Positions 12,952 through 25,000 of a DNA stretch of 64,000 bases are shown here, piece by piece. The notes beneath the pieces were generated by a model. It saw only the letters and a program-made list of their open reading frames with translations. It did not search any database and was not told the origin of the DNA. A program made the translations under genes and the position numbers. The stretch spans positions 8,922,104 to 8,986,103 of the forward strand of contig NC_051105.1 of assembly GCF_901709675.1 (NCBI RefSeq), in the 5' to 3' direction. The first letter of the stretch is position 1. Each line of letters starts with the position of its first letter. The stretch is from Syngnathus acus (Eukaryota > Chordata > Actinopteri > Syngnathiformes > Syngnathidae).

Positions 12952-13950
12952 GGGGGGGGGTCGATGTGTGTGTGTGTCCATTTGTGCTTATATGCCAGCA
13001 TGTCTTTGTGAGAAAAGGGGTGAGACCACAGAAAGAGCGATGGCGAGAAGGTGCAATGAGGATGAGGCGGGTAAAAAAGTACTTTGTGGTGTTGGGAGGT
13101 GCGAAGACCCTACTGAAATCAGACTGAAAGTAAGTCAACCTGTTTTAGCAAACCCAAAAAGCATTTTGGTTGAAATAAAAAGTGGAATAAGGTATGTAGG
13201 GGAGGTATGCAAAATCACGATCATAAATAGAATGGCATGATGATCATCACTGTTCAAAAAAGCCAAACTTCTCAAAAAGGAGTGGAGTTCATATCACAAG
13301 AGCAGTGCTCTTCCAAACAAGGTCACGTTCAGGCTGGAGACTGGGATGAGCTCAAGTTGTATCAACAAAGTGTCGAGTCATAAAACGCCCACATGCAGAA
13401 TGCTTACTTCGTACAAATGTAGCCGGCTTTTGAAAACCTGATTTATAAACAACTTTAACGCGATCTTGGTGCTCAGGAAGTACGTATGTTGAAGTGAAGG
13501 GGATTCGTTTTATTTAGTCAGATACTAGCCTGTTTTGGATGGAAAAAAGTGCAGGACAAGCAGGATATAAAATAGATGCATGAAATATTTGAGTGAATTT
13601 GCTATTAGAAATTAAGGGAGCATGTTTCCAGCATCAAGTCCTACCAACACTAAGGGGCGCTGTCGAGCAAGACAAGTGACGATGATCAGATTTACTACAT
13701 TGACGCTATAAAATTAATTGTGTAAAGCTTAGTTGACACAAGGATCGCACAGGCATTTCAACTATATTATCAGCGCTATATTTAACTTTCCCCATCTAGA
13801 TAGGAGTTGAAAAAAAGTTGGTACGGTCCCCCCGATTTTCGCAAAAAGAAAAAATCTGTCAACCTCCCAACTTTTCATGAAATTGTTCCACTCGGGAGAA
13901 AAAGATAAACTTTAGACTCACCCGTTTGTCATTTCATTAATAGCGAGCAT
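3423..13950 (-). CDS. lims1: LIMS1 / PINCH, five-LIM-domain focal-adhesion adaptor
   Basis: PINCH binds integrin-linked kinase through LIM1 and, with parvin, forms the IPP complex linking integrins to actin. The core exons are 6796-6951 ([13 protein letters not shown] start at 6951), 6622-6688, 6436-6556, 6209-6358, 5990-6140, 5226-5318, 4601-4649, 4438-4513 and 3423-3537. They sum to 978 nt, or 325 residues, exactly the length of human LIMS1. Five LIM domains (roughly residues 10-62, 71-121, 135-184, 193-243, 252-303) have their C-x2-C pairs intact. The exon carrying M6951 begins at 6955 (CAAC then ATG), so upstream coding exons can splice in frame; three are listed separately. Alternative LIM4 and LIM5 exons are also listed. 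LIM2 reads CFCCDIC where human has CFRCDLC. The donor after 5990 (GTCTGA) is weak. Confidence 0.96.
4131..4275 (-). CDS. lims1: lims1 alternative terminal exon (LIM5b)
   Basis: This 145-nt coding segment has the same acceptor phase as the canonical last exon and homologous content: [20 protein letters not shown], then a longer lysine/arginine-rich tail ending [11 protein letters not shown] and TGA. The zinc-binding CKHC is kept. Splicing exon 4438-4513 to it gives a 335-residue protein instead of 325. No canonical poly(A) signal for this strand lies between it and the canonical terminal exon, so how its mRNA ends is unresolved. It was found by splice phase and similarity to its sister exon; expression is not shown. 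Confidence 0.8.
5226..5318 (-). CDS. lims1: lims1 LIM4 exon, canonical copy
   Basis: This 93-nt phase-0 exon reads [20 protein letters not shown], then [11 protein letters not shown], identical to human LIMS1 over this stretch. It supplies the second half of LIM4, including the fourth ligand (H) of zinc site 1 and the C-x2-C plus C-x2-H of zinc site 2. Confidence 0.94.
5680..5772 (-). CDS. lims1: lims1 alternative LIM4 exon (LIM4b)
   Basis: This is a second 93-nt phase-0 exon, 361 bp upstream in gene orientation of the canonical one, with a good acceptor (cacccag) and donor (GTGAGG). It reads [20 protein letters not shown], then [11 protein letters not shown]. The two copies have the same length and ligand pattern but differ at about half of the residues. 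This is the signature of a tandem exon duplication used mutually exclusively. Including both would keep frame but insert a second half-LIM, so exclusivity must be enforced at splicing. Confidence 0.85.
8015..8214 (-). CDS. lims1: lims1 alternative first coding exon (long N-terminus)
   Basis: The start at 8214 gives [20 protein letters not shown] and the exon ends ...[15 protein letters not shown] plus two bases. It splices in phase to exon 6955 to give DFYARFNMANA. I recall a human LIMS1 long isoform with the near-identical junction DFYAKFNMANA. The exon adds 68 residues, giving a protein of about 393 aa. The donor is tt|GTAAGT. Its promoter would lie above about 8240. Confidence 0.88.
8240..10980. 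other. lims1 intron, non-coding; possible enhancer DNA at 10550-10870
   Basis: No coding sequence is recognised. CA-rich simple sequence lies at about 8430-8480 and 10027-10070. The segment 10550-10870 is unusually rich in homeodomain-type cores (AATTA, TAAT) and lacks simple repeats. It has the look of a conserved non-coding element, but conservation cannot be tested here. Confidence 0.3.
10984..11081 (-). CDS. lims1: lims1 alternative first coding exon (SGLYRRR form)
   Basis: ATG at 11081 opens [20 protein letters not shown], then [12 protein letters not shown] plus two bases, with donor AG|GTGGGT. It splices in phase to exon 6955 (SNMANAL), adding 34 residues. I recall a human LIMS1 isoform beginning MTALQLKELSHSGLYRRRRD, which supports this as a conserved alternative start. 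The GC-richer sequence around 11080-11400 could be its promoter. Confidence 0.75.
11400..13920. other. lims1 first intron, non-coding
   Basis: AT-rich intron sequence with no recognisable gene. It contains the (GT)n-G26 run at 12914-12960. The stretch 11560-11830 has several TAATTA-like cores and could be regulatory. Open frames at 12733-13240 are translations of the GT/G repeat and its flanks. Confidence 0.35.
12914..12960. repeat. (GT)n followed by a run of 26 G
   Basis: A short GT dinucleotide array passes directly into 26 consecutive guanines (12935-12960). Such a run can fold as a G-quadruplex and is also prone to length error in sequencing. Confidence 0.9.
13922..13950 (-). CDS. lims1: lims1 alternative first coding exon (short N-terminus)
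   Basis: ATG at 13950 reads MLAINEMTN, then GG|GTGAGT. Splicing to exon 6955 gives [16 protein letters not shown], adding 11 residues. The layout resembles a short human LIMS1 N-terminal form. This is the most distal first exon and probably marks the main promoter, near 13960-14090. Confidence 0.7.
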
Positions 13951-16078
13951 CGTTTGGCTGTTTCCCGGACCGAAGTTGTTCTTTCTGGCGTTCGGGCTGA
14001 CAGATGTTGAAGGTCTCGGATGGAACTAGCGGTGGTGAGAAGAGGCCTCCTCCGAGCGGGGCTGACGCCTTCAAGCTAACTATAACCAAACACGATATTT
14101 CCGCTTGGAAATTTCAAAGTAAAACAACAAGGACATTAAAACGTACAAATATTTTTGCAAGGTAAAAATAGTTGAACTAGACTGCTATTAGAAATGCATT
14201 TCACACAAATCAAAACAATGGATTACTATTTTTAAAACGCGTGACTCGACATTCTGACGGCTAAATAGACTTCAACTTTACAAAAAGGAACCCCGAGGGT
14301 AGTCTGACGCTATACCATTACGTATTACAATTGGCAATCTCCACCGCTGTATTGCATTTTTCTGCCGAAATCGATCCACCCTTCAAACCTTTTTCCCCTT
14401 ATACTAATCACAATATTCAGGACCCAACTTGCTCAATATAACTGGCCAAAGACGGGTTATTTTTTTCGTACAAAAATGTCCACTATAGTATCGACTTTTT
14501 CATTCGCGTTCTTGTTTCCACGGCAAACACGCGTTTTCTTTAAGAAGTTTCAACATTTGTATTTTTAATTAAAACACTAAATAAGTAAAGGACTCTCCTC
14601 TCTTAATTGCCAAACTCGCTTGCACCGCTGCAACTAAAAAAAATATACTAATCTGAAATAAGGTAAATAAATACATAACACACTTGCAGGATGACACCAA
14701 ATGTGCCTACTGGGAAGCAAAATCATTGTGGCATTTTTTTCCTTCAACAGATACATCAGCGATTAGTTTCCTCCAGTGGCTGCATCATTAGAGTAGAAGC
14801 GCCACATTTATTCCCTTAAAAGGAAATCCTTAGAACCCCGCCTCCTGGGCGGAATGGATATTCTGACAGCAACAGTTATTCCTGGAAACAGAAGAACTCT
14901 GCTTTAACATCAAAATTGAAACTTCATGGTGCTAACCCAGGCATACTGCGAGGAACATCTGGATGTAAATGGTCAAAGTGGCAGTCATGGCAGTTCATTT
15001 TTACCTTCATGCTGTTGCACAAATATGTTTTTAATAAATGTTATTTAAAGACGGATGAGTGAACAATTGAATAGAAGCTCAAAGTTGAATGTTTATTGCA
15101 TCCATATTACAGTTACAGAAGTTAAATTTATGGTATTTACTATTCAAAGCACAGAGGCAAGCAGAATTTACACTAAATTGACCAACCTGCAGTGCTGAAT
15201 CCCTTCTATACACTCTCATTTATAATTACTTGAACTGGCAAGGTTCGGATGATGCTAACCATATAAACAATAAATACTCTCAATAAAAAATTACATTCAT
15301 TTATACGGAAGGAATCACAATGAGCTGCCAATGAGATGAGAAATAAAGTGATTCCGATAAGCCCGTTTTGTATAAATTTGATTAAATTGTTGATGACGAT
15401 TGACACAATAAAACGCAACATCCAAATAAATAAGAGGCCAAAAAACAGGAAACAATAAATCACATCTTAATAGGACAAACTTTGATGTTCATTAGCAGAA
15501 TTCAAGGCAAAAGTAACACCTTCACAATCACTAATCAAACACTTTCTGTCAGCCATATTGGTCAAGGGGCGGTTCATTCCGAGTTGATTTAAAGACTCAA
15601 AATCTAATCTTGATTACGACCACTAAAACACCAAATGTAGAACACTCATAAGACATATATGAAATGAAAGAAATGTAAAGTGGATGAAAAATTATAATTT
15701 TATAGGGTATAATGGGGTGGTCCAAATACACAGATTATAATGGGAATGATGAATGAATTGGCCCATTGATGATTGAATTACCAGAGTTAAAAAAAAACAA
15801 AAAAACTTAAAAACAAAATCTCAAGCTAAGGGTTGCAAAAAAAATTGCCTAATTACTATCCAAGTTCAGCTTTTTTATAATGCCTTGGGAGCTTCACCTC
15901 CTGGAAAAGTTCAGCGGCATTAGGAATGAATGAATACTGCACCATATAATCTGTATTATTGTCACAGTATAAGAAACACACTGTATTATCAACTTGCAAT
16001 TTGTTAGACCATTAAGTCTGATGAAAGAAATGTTACTTCAAAGTCATACGTCCACGTTTCCAGACCTCTGATGTTGGT
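13951..16078. other. lims1-gcc2 intergenic DNA, including gcc2 3' UTR candidate
   Basis: The left part (about 13960-14090) is the probable lims1 promoter. The right part probably holds the gcc2 3' UTR: read on the minus strand, an AATAAA lies at 15092-15097, giving a UTR of about 1 kb. No further coding sequence is recognised. Confidence 0.4.
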
Positions 16079-19000
16079 CTATCTGATTCCAGACCAACTG
16101 TGGAGATAAGATCCCCAGCCTGAGCCTCGAGTCCCCGACGCCTCCTCCTCGCCTGCACACCACACAGCAGAGAGCACACAATAGAACCTCTGTATACTGT
16201 AATTTCCTACAATTGTCAAGAGAACATAAACACTGTGTAGTTCTCATCTACCTTGTGCAATGGCAGCCAGTTTGCTTTTCTCATCTGGGCTGAGCTGTAA
16301 CATGGTGTGAATGACAGGAAGCAGAGCCTGCCTCTCGCTGCCTGACCGCAGGAAGATGAACTGCAGCAAAACGTTCTTTAGATACTCCAGGTTGGCTACA
16401 CTCTTCTCCCGTTCCTGGTTACGCTCCAACCGACGTACTTCACTCTTCAGCAGCTGTAAAATTACAAGACAGCAACAAGATAATTAAATAAAACCCAAAC
16501 TTGTAGTTTTGGTCAACGGCGCAAGCCGTAGTTCCACCAGATGACGTCATAACTAAAATGGCTGCGCCCTATGTTTAGGAGGAATCAAGTTTGCTAAAAT
16601 TCGTTTGGTAAACCGAGGTGTATTATTCTGATTCCACGATCTATTCAGATTATTAGCAATTTTATTCACACATCCTATACCAAAAACTTCTGTTATCATT
16701 CAAAATGAGTTTACTTAGAATTTGTGGCGCATTATCTCCGCTCCGAGCGATCACCATCCTGCAAAAACTCCAGTCAAAGCTTCCAGTGAGCGGCGTGTCT
16801 ATCCATCTTACGAACGTGTGTTTTGGCGGACTGAGGCGACATGTTTTCGCACACCGTGACCTTTGCACATCCACCCAGCCCTCCAGAGATGTCGCCCTGT
16901 TCCAACACGACAGAACGGGCTTCTTCCGCCTCCTCGCTGTCTTCTGCGGGGGGCAGTTTGCCTTCTGGGCGTACCTGGCTCACTTCGCCTACACTGGCCT
17001 CAGAGATACTGGGAACGCTCGGGAGAAGGAGAAAAGAAAGATTCCCTCCAGCACCGCTTTGGGTGGGATATGGAGTTTTGAAATGAACCTTGGATCCAGC
17101 ACCTGGAGGTACAGCTTCACGCTAGGATGTGTGACAATAGGAGCGGGCATAGTGGGACTGGGAATTCTATTTTGTCGGCGCTCTGTCAGTCAGGTGGTTT
17201 TGCACCAAGGTGGAAAGATGGTGTCAGTTATGACACAGTCACCTCTGGGAATGGGCCACGGCCGGAAAATAACGATCCCGTTGTCCCAGGTTGCCTGTCA
17301 TGCCCACAGACAGGAGTCCCCCTCATTCATCCCCCTCAAAATCAAGGGACACAAGTTCTACTTTCTGCTGGACAAAGAGGGCAGGATGAACAATGTTAAA
17401 CTTTTTGATGTAACAGTTGGTGCATACCGTCCTCTATAAACAATTCACTGTATCGCCTCAATTAGTGGATGGGATTTATCTACTCAACTGGTGAGACATT
17501 TGCCAAAGAGGAGCCCTTTATCTGTAAAAATGTATTTGAATGATGTGTTTTCTCTAAATCGGAACAAGTTAATCATTGGCATTGATGTCTTTACATACAA
17601 GCCTAATGATATTGTTAAATTGTTACATTCTGGAAAGATGTCAACTTTAAGAATGAGGAACATTAAAAGCCAACTGTGAACACAATATTAATTGTGGTTT
17701 AAATGAAACGCGTGAGCACTTTTATGTTTGAGTTCTCTTACTACCACAAAGAGTAAGTGAATGTAATATGTGAATGGGAATCGGCAGATGAATGACGACT
17801 GTCTGGTGTGATATGGAAAATAATAAAGCAACAGTGACAACTGCTTCAAAGTATGCCAGCAAAACTAAGTGTTAAACTTACCCATGTCACCATGAAATAT
17901 TGTGGATTTGACTCTTGAACACGTGTAAACATGCTGCACTGCAAAAGTGTTAGCTCACTTACGTTGATCTGCTCCATGAGAACAGCGTTGGTAGCCTCAG
18001 TTTCATGCAAGAGGCTGTTCATGTGCTCCAGACTGCGTGTGGCCGTGCTCAGCTTGTGACTCAGCTCGTCTTTGGTGGGCTCGACAGTCCACACGAAGGG
18101 CTCTGGAGACCAAACTCAAGTCATGTTAATTTAAAAGTGAATAATAATAAACCAAAAGATTAATTTAATCACCAGATGAGGCTGCAGTAATAGCATTTGA
18201 TTTTTTTATTTATCTGGCTGTCATTTTCTGCTGTGAAAGTTAACAACGCAGTTACAAAGTGTCATGACTGCAAATCCTGCTTTGAACCCACCTTGCTTGG
18301 GGTCCGGTGACATGAGAAGGTGCTCCAGAGATGCAGGGGAGGTGCTTTCATTCTCGGTGGTCTCCATGCCTTCACACTCCTCCCTGGCCATAGACTGGAG
18401 GTCACTCGTGGAAACTGGTCCCAGCCCTGCCTGATTCTGGTCTGTAGTTCTGCGCTGAGCATCAAGGGACTTCCGGCTGGACTGGACCAATACGGTGTCT
18501 GAAGAGCGGCCATGGTATGCATTTTGAATATACAGTAGGTAAAATAGAATTCAACTGTAAAACCTTATCCTGCCATCCTGATGTTTTGTTTTTACCAATT
18601 CTATGTCGAATTTCTACTTTTTTGTTTTATTTCAATAAAACATAAGGGGCAGCAGATACAAATTCAGCTAGTCCACACTGACACCCGATAGGGGAGAAAA
18701 GACGTTGGTGGACAACAGAGACGATTGTGATAAATGAAGCTGGATGACGAGCTCAGTCAACCTCTCCACCTCTGCCCTACGCAAAAAAGTGTGTTCAGAG
18801 AAGTCTAAAAGCATTTACTAAGTAGGCTTCGCAATCACGGGAGGATTTGTAATAACACCTCTGAAAATATTGATTGAAAACCACATTTTCACATTGTGGC
18901 TGGTACACTAAATAAAAATCAATTATGCAGTATTAAAAAAAAAAAGACGAGCGGGACATGTACAAAATTAAACTTGAACAGCTTATTCATGACTTTAGAA

Positions 19001-22000
19001 TTTTGTCATGCAGACAGTGTTTACCAGTAAAAGGCATCAAGCTGTTATCAATTAGTGGTGGCAGACTGAAATACGACTTTGGTTTGGACTAACATTGAGC
19101 CTATCTTCACAGCCTGGCATGCATGCGCGAGCCACTAATGATGCGTCCGTCCAGATGTCACGGCGGGCCGCTCGCCACACTGAGAGGCGGGATCGTTGCA
19201 GAGCAGTCACCGACACCTGACGTTTTTCAAGCCCTCTCTGCTCGCTCGTGTGTGTGTGTGTGTGTTGCTGTTTTGACTCTATGTGGCAGCTGTGTGGGAA
19301 GTGATGAATGCGCTTCCAACCGATAAACACGCCAACGACCTGCCATCCGTACTTCTCTCTTGCATCATTTCTCTCATGGAATTAATAAGAGAGAAAACTT
19401 CAAACCCTTGATGATTTCTTTGGGACCAGCAGATGGTTCTGTTTTGGTGATGTTGTCTCGCATGTTTTTTTTTTTTTTTTTAGCACTACTTTCATTATCA
19501 TGTTTTCTAAGTCATCTAAGCTGAGATCAGCTTCAAACTTCTTTCATATACTCACTATTCTGACTCTGTAGGTTGAAGAGCTGCTCCTCGACGCGGGTCA
19601 GCTGACCCTGCAGCGTCTCGACTGTGGCACGGTGCTCGTCCTGTAGCTTCCTCAGCTGCTCCCTGTGCGTCTGTCGCTGGGCCTCTATCTGGGAAGATGA
19701 GTCAGCTTGAGCCTGAGCCAACTCTGACCGCAGATCAACGTTCTCGGACTGCACCGACAGCAGTCTGGAGTAGGAGAGGGAATGGGAAGATGAACGCAGG
19801 CTTTAGTATTCAGAGGGAGCATTCAACAGAAGAAAATAAGAAAGGAGCAGCATTCCATGTGAGATCATGTTAACTCACGACAGCGGCAAACTGCAAAAGG
19901 GGCTCACCTCTCTCGGAGGTCAGCCTCCTTGCTAACATTTTCCTGCAGGATTTTATTATGGCGCTCTAAAAGCGTGTCGTGCTCAGTCTGGAGCTGCTGC
20001 AGCTCTACTGTGCTGCTTTGGAGACTCTGCTGACTCTCTTCCAGTCTGGATCTCAGCTGGTCCACCTGAGTCAACAACTGCTCTCTGACAGACACGCAAC
20101 ACATTCACGTCAGTCATCAAATGAGTTATTTTGGAAGCACTTCTCACATAGATGTCAAACCACACGGATGTTCTTGTAGTCGACCATGTTATTGTTGTGG
20201 TCTTTTTTTTCTTTCTTACCTTTCTAGCCTGCTGGCGTCACTTTCCCCCTGCCCACTGAGCTTGCTCTTTTGCTGTTTTAGTACATTGTGTACCCGAACC
20301 TTATAACTCTCAAAGTCCTCAGTGGTTGCCACAAGTTCAGCCTAGAGACAACAAATATGTGGTCAATAAGACAATTGTTTGCTTTCACAAGAACATCTTG
20401 GCTAACATAGTATTTTTTTGTTGGGATGTGAATTTGTTTGAGTGGGGTGGGGGGGGGGGGGCATCATCAAGATCTTTAAATATTGGTGATAGGAATGAAT
20501 GGCTTACAGTTTTATAATAAAATCGTAAAGTATCCCAAAAAAAATTGCAACAGTGAGCTGTCGTCAAAACATTTCTTTCTTACGTTCGTCTGCAGGGAAG
20601 TAGTGAAGAGATTAAATTACCCCCCGAAGCAATGCAGGGGAAAACCAGTGAGTTGATCTCAAGTAATTGAAGATGGGCTTCCAGTGAAAATCCACTGAAC
20701 GCTAAGGTGTCAAATAGATTTTGTGAATGTGTTTTGTACCTTAGCAATGTCTCTCTCCTGCTGCAGACTGTTGATTTGCTGCTGCAGGGAACTGCTGGTC
20801 CTTTGTTGTTGCTCCAAAGCAGACCTGAGCTGGTCCTGCAGGTGATGCTGCTCAGCGGTGAGGTCACACACCTCAATCTTACATGAAAACAAACATATGA
20901 CTTTATAAATGTTACATTTGGAGCTAAAATGCCAAAATGGTGATATTATAGATGTCTTACTTTGGTGCTTTCTAACTGTTGCTGGTTAGCCTCTAGTTCT
21001 CCTCTTAATGAGGCTTGCAACAGTGCAAGTGAGTTTTCCTGTTGGTGGAAAAATGTCATTATTTGTGATAGCACATTCCCACTCAATCTTCCCAATAACA
21101 AGGACTTTGCCGCCCAAGGTTATACATCATAACCATTCTTCAGCGCATAAAGATGGCAGTCGAACAGACCTGCTTCTTGGCATCGGCCAGCTCTTTTTTA
21201 GATTTCACCAGCAACTGTTTGATTTTGGAGGTTTTCTCTTCCCCTTGCTCCAGCTGGGATTTTAAAGTTTCTGGGCACAAAAATAACACAGAAGCAAAAA
21301 AGATAAACTAAAACATGTACTGTTGTAAAAAACACATTAGTGAAGAACAGGAATGATCTCAATATGACTGAAATGACACAAAGGCCATAAAACATGCCAA
21401 TTTCTTGTTTCAGCATTTCCTCCTTCTCGCTCAGTTTGATTATTTGAGCTTTGAACTCCTCAGATGCTTCATCGTTTTCAGAGAGTTTGGCGTTGAGTTC
21501 TTTGACCAGACGTTCGTAGTCGGCCATCTCCATGTCTAACAGAGAGTTCTGCTGCGCCTCCTAGTCAGACAACAGAAGCAGAGATGGAAATTATCATCAT
21601 GAAATGGTTTCTATTTGTGGTGCTTATTTGACACAGATGGTGCGGTGCAGTCAGTTTCGAGATCAAAAATCCTGACAGCACTAAGAATGTGGACTGTGAA
21701 AAGTGGAGCCTGCCGGCAGCCTTCGTGTAAACGTCCATCCTGTCAACGTCTCAGCTAATGGAAAAACAGCAGCGCTTTCCTTTGCTGTGGGCTAACATTT
21801 GTCCTCTTTCTCTCTCTGGAGAGTTACTGCTGTAGCTGCGGGCCGGCCATCACCGGCCATGGCACTTGACTGAAGAACTCCTCTGAGACAGGGGCAGTCT
21901 AAAAAGCTGTGTGTCTTAGTGAATTGTTAGACCTTGCGTAGCTGCTCCAGTTCCTGGGCGGCGTGCTGGCACTGCTGCTGTTGTTTGCTGAGCTGAGCTT

Positions 22001-25000
22001 TCAGCTCATCCACATCCTTCGTGGCTCTTGACAGCTCCTGAAATTCATGCCAAAGGTTTAAACGTACATTTATTTTAATCAACTTTAGTAGGTGTATGTG
22101 GTTATTCTATGCATGTAAAAAAAATGATAGATTTAAAATGAAGAAAAATTAGGCTGACTAAAATCGCTTGTCATTGCCTTTAGTGGCCACAAGATGGTGG
22201 TAAAGCACTACTGATACCAAAATGAAACTTCTCAACTCACTTCTACCTATTTCCTTGACACCAAATACCACCAAATGGTTCACTGTAAAAGATTTTCTAA
22301 TGGCAGTTTATTAGAACCACAAACCACAGACATAACTTCTACCTTGCTCTTTTGTTCTCTCATTGCCTTCTCTGCCATGAGATCTCGCTCTAGAGTGGCT
22401 GAGTGCTTTTGCAGCTCTTGGATCTGAGCTTCAATCTGCTTGACTGTGCTCCTGGACGTCTCCAAAGCAGCCAGAAGGTCCTCCTTCTCGCTACGAATCA
22501 GGTTGACCTGTAAATCCAAACATATTGCCTTGTTATGATTATCAGAGGTTATCTTTGGTCTTCTTGCAAACAGTCACAAGCTAGATGTGCCCATTTCTGT
22601 CAATATGTCTTCTGAAATCCACTAAGACGCTTAACGCTGAGAAACAACAACAACTTGAATGGTTCAGCTGGAAAAATGCTAATGAGCGTATATATTCTAC
22701 GTCTGCACAACAACATTTGAAAATCATTGGTGCAAATCTGACAGCAGCAGACTCTACGGGCTCCCACTGCAAGGAACACTGAACCAGCAAGCGCCTTCTC
22801 CTCATCATCTGTCAGCCAAACATTGACATTACGGTTCGTAAACAGAGATGTCCAGATGTATTCTGGATTCCCTGACTGGCTTCCCGTCTGCCTTTTTCCC
22901 TCTGAGACCGATGAGCACACGCAAAAGAAAGCAACCACGTCCTTCGAAAAAGACGCTACACGGCAGATGGAAGCTTTTCTGTGCTCCATTTACCTGCCTG
23001 TGCTTCTCACTGCAAAGAGACAGTTATGAGTTTGGGCGAGAGGAGCGCTCAGTCTATATAAACTAAATTCCTCCCGGGCTCACCCATTCCAATCTGATGG
23101 GCCATTTGTGAGTGCCGCACTGCCAAGCATAACTGGGCAAAGTGTCGGCGGCTGTAAATAGGAAGGTGACATATGTGAGCGGTATTGGAGGCGTGTTAGC
23201 GGGAGAAACGAGTTAGCAGCTAGTGTGAGCGCTTTGTAACGTGTATGCTGGTGCTTCACCATGTATTTGTGTTACCTGTGTGACAGCACTGTTGAGGTGT
23301 TTGCCCAGGTCGGTGATCTGTTTCTCTGCTGCCTGGACCTTCTCTCTCTCTTTATCGAGTTGCTCCGTCTGCTTGTCGTAATCGATCTGCAGGTTCTACG
23401 TACGCACACAGCATCTCAGTTATGACCTGCATTTACATTTGAGTCGGGGACTCGGCGGTCATTAGATGCGACTCGGTGATTTTGTTTATACTGAAAGGAG
23501 CTGGCAGGTTTGGTGCAATTTAAGACAATACCTTGTAGCCTTCAGCACCATGGATGATGTCCTTCATTGAAATGTTCATTTTCTCTCGCTCTGCCATTAG
23601 AGATGCTATTTCCTCTTTGAGGGTTGCAACCTGCAAAAGAAAATTGTGCAACTCCATGATTTGTTTTCTCTTCAAAAATCTTGGCATTGTCATTTTTAAT
23701 TGAGTTTAAGTGAATTTCTTCAAGTCATAAATTCCCCATACCTCTTTTTTTGTGGTGTCCAGCTCCTTCCTTGCTTTGACAGCCACTGCCTTGAGTTTGC
23801 TCGTCATCTCCTCCTTCGCTTTGTTGTGCTTCTCCAATGCAGCTAAAAGAAGAATTCTCAAAAGTCTAGCAATAATGCTCCACAAATCAAAGGAAGTCAC
23901 TAAATTCCCATTCACCCCCTATTGAATATCATTTTGATTACCGTTTTTTTCCATGTATAATGCGCCCCCATGTATAATACGCACCCTAAAAATGGCATGT
24001 TGATGCTGGAAAAAAGCCTGTACCCATGTATAATACGCACCCAAATTTTGACTCCTACTTAAGTCCGTAAACGTAAAATTATTTCGGAAAAAAGATCATC
24101 TTTGGGAACAACCGGATGTTATTCTGCCGGTCAGTATCACTGCGCATGCGCTAGCAAACTCAATAGCGAAGAAATGTTTCGGATTTGTGTAGGGTACATT
24201 GTGACAGCAAACGAGCAGGTGATCGAGCAAGCGTCTGATACGAGAGCATTGTGTTCGTATGGAGCGTGTTTGAAGTGAACAGCAGAGAAGAAAGCGCATC
24301 TGTAATGGCGGCCTCCGTATGATATCCGGATTAAAAAAAAATAAAAAATAATAATAATTTTACCCGTGTATAATGCGCACCCCAGATTTTAGGACAATAA
24401 ATTAGTTAAATTTTGCGCATTATACATGGGAAAAAACGGTAGTCACAATTGAAAAATGGGTAATTTCCATTTTGTATTACCGCTCGTGAGATGACTAGAA
24501 ACAAATAATTAACTAGCTAAATGACTCAATGAATAAAATATGTAACATAATAATAGAACATTTCATATTGTAACATAAATAATTAACTCACTACTTCTGC
24601 GGATCCCTTACTATTTGTCGTTTTGTTTTTAACATGAAAAACACAACCTCGTAAATTTTGCAGCTGGAAGATGAGTATGGTAAACAAGAGATGATTTGTT
24701 TGGGGACTAAACGAAGACCAAGGCTTCTAAAAAATGTGTTAGCTTCAAAGGGAGGACCATACCTATTTTCTGTGTAAAATCCGTGGATTTGTTTTCTTCT
24801 GCAGCCGATTTGACGGCCGAATCCTGAAAGAGTAACAGGGTACAAAAAGAAGACGAAAATAAACATTTGTCCGACCGTCGTTAAATTGAGAACATGAGAA
24901 TATTCACTGACCTGCAGAGCGGCCAACTCGGCTCTCAACTGTGATATTTCGGAGTCCTTGTCCACCAGTTGTTCTTTCAATTCTGTCCGTTCTCTCTCCA

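Noticed and set aside
12733-13240. Several overlapping frames rich in V/C/G or T/H/P
   Set aside because: Translations of the GT/G-run microsatellite and its flanks.
18660-18780. Coiled-coil-like open frame on the minus strand after an acceptor-like ttttttgcgtag, between two gcc2 exons
   Set aside because: Joined to the upstream gcc2 exon it is in the wrong phase and meets a stop within seven codons; the flanking exons join perfectly without it (QNNTVLVQSS).
22600-22989. Open frame of 129 codons in a gcc2 intron
   Set aside because: No family resemblance, open frames of similar size on the other strand, and no splice sites in phase with gcc2.
24096-24299. Open frame of 67 codons inside the MITE
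   Set aside because: No transposase-like motif; chance frame in a non-coding element.
24591-24911. Extension of the large gcc2 open frame beyond 24912
   Set aside because: The frame runs past a good donor at 24911 into intron sequence; the true next exon is 24763-24823 in another frame.
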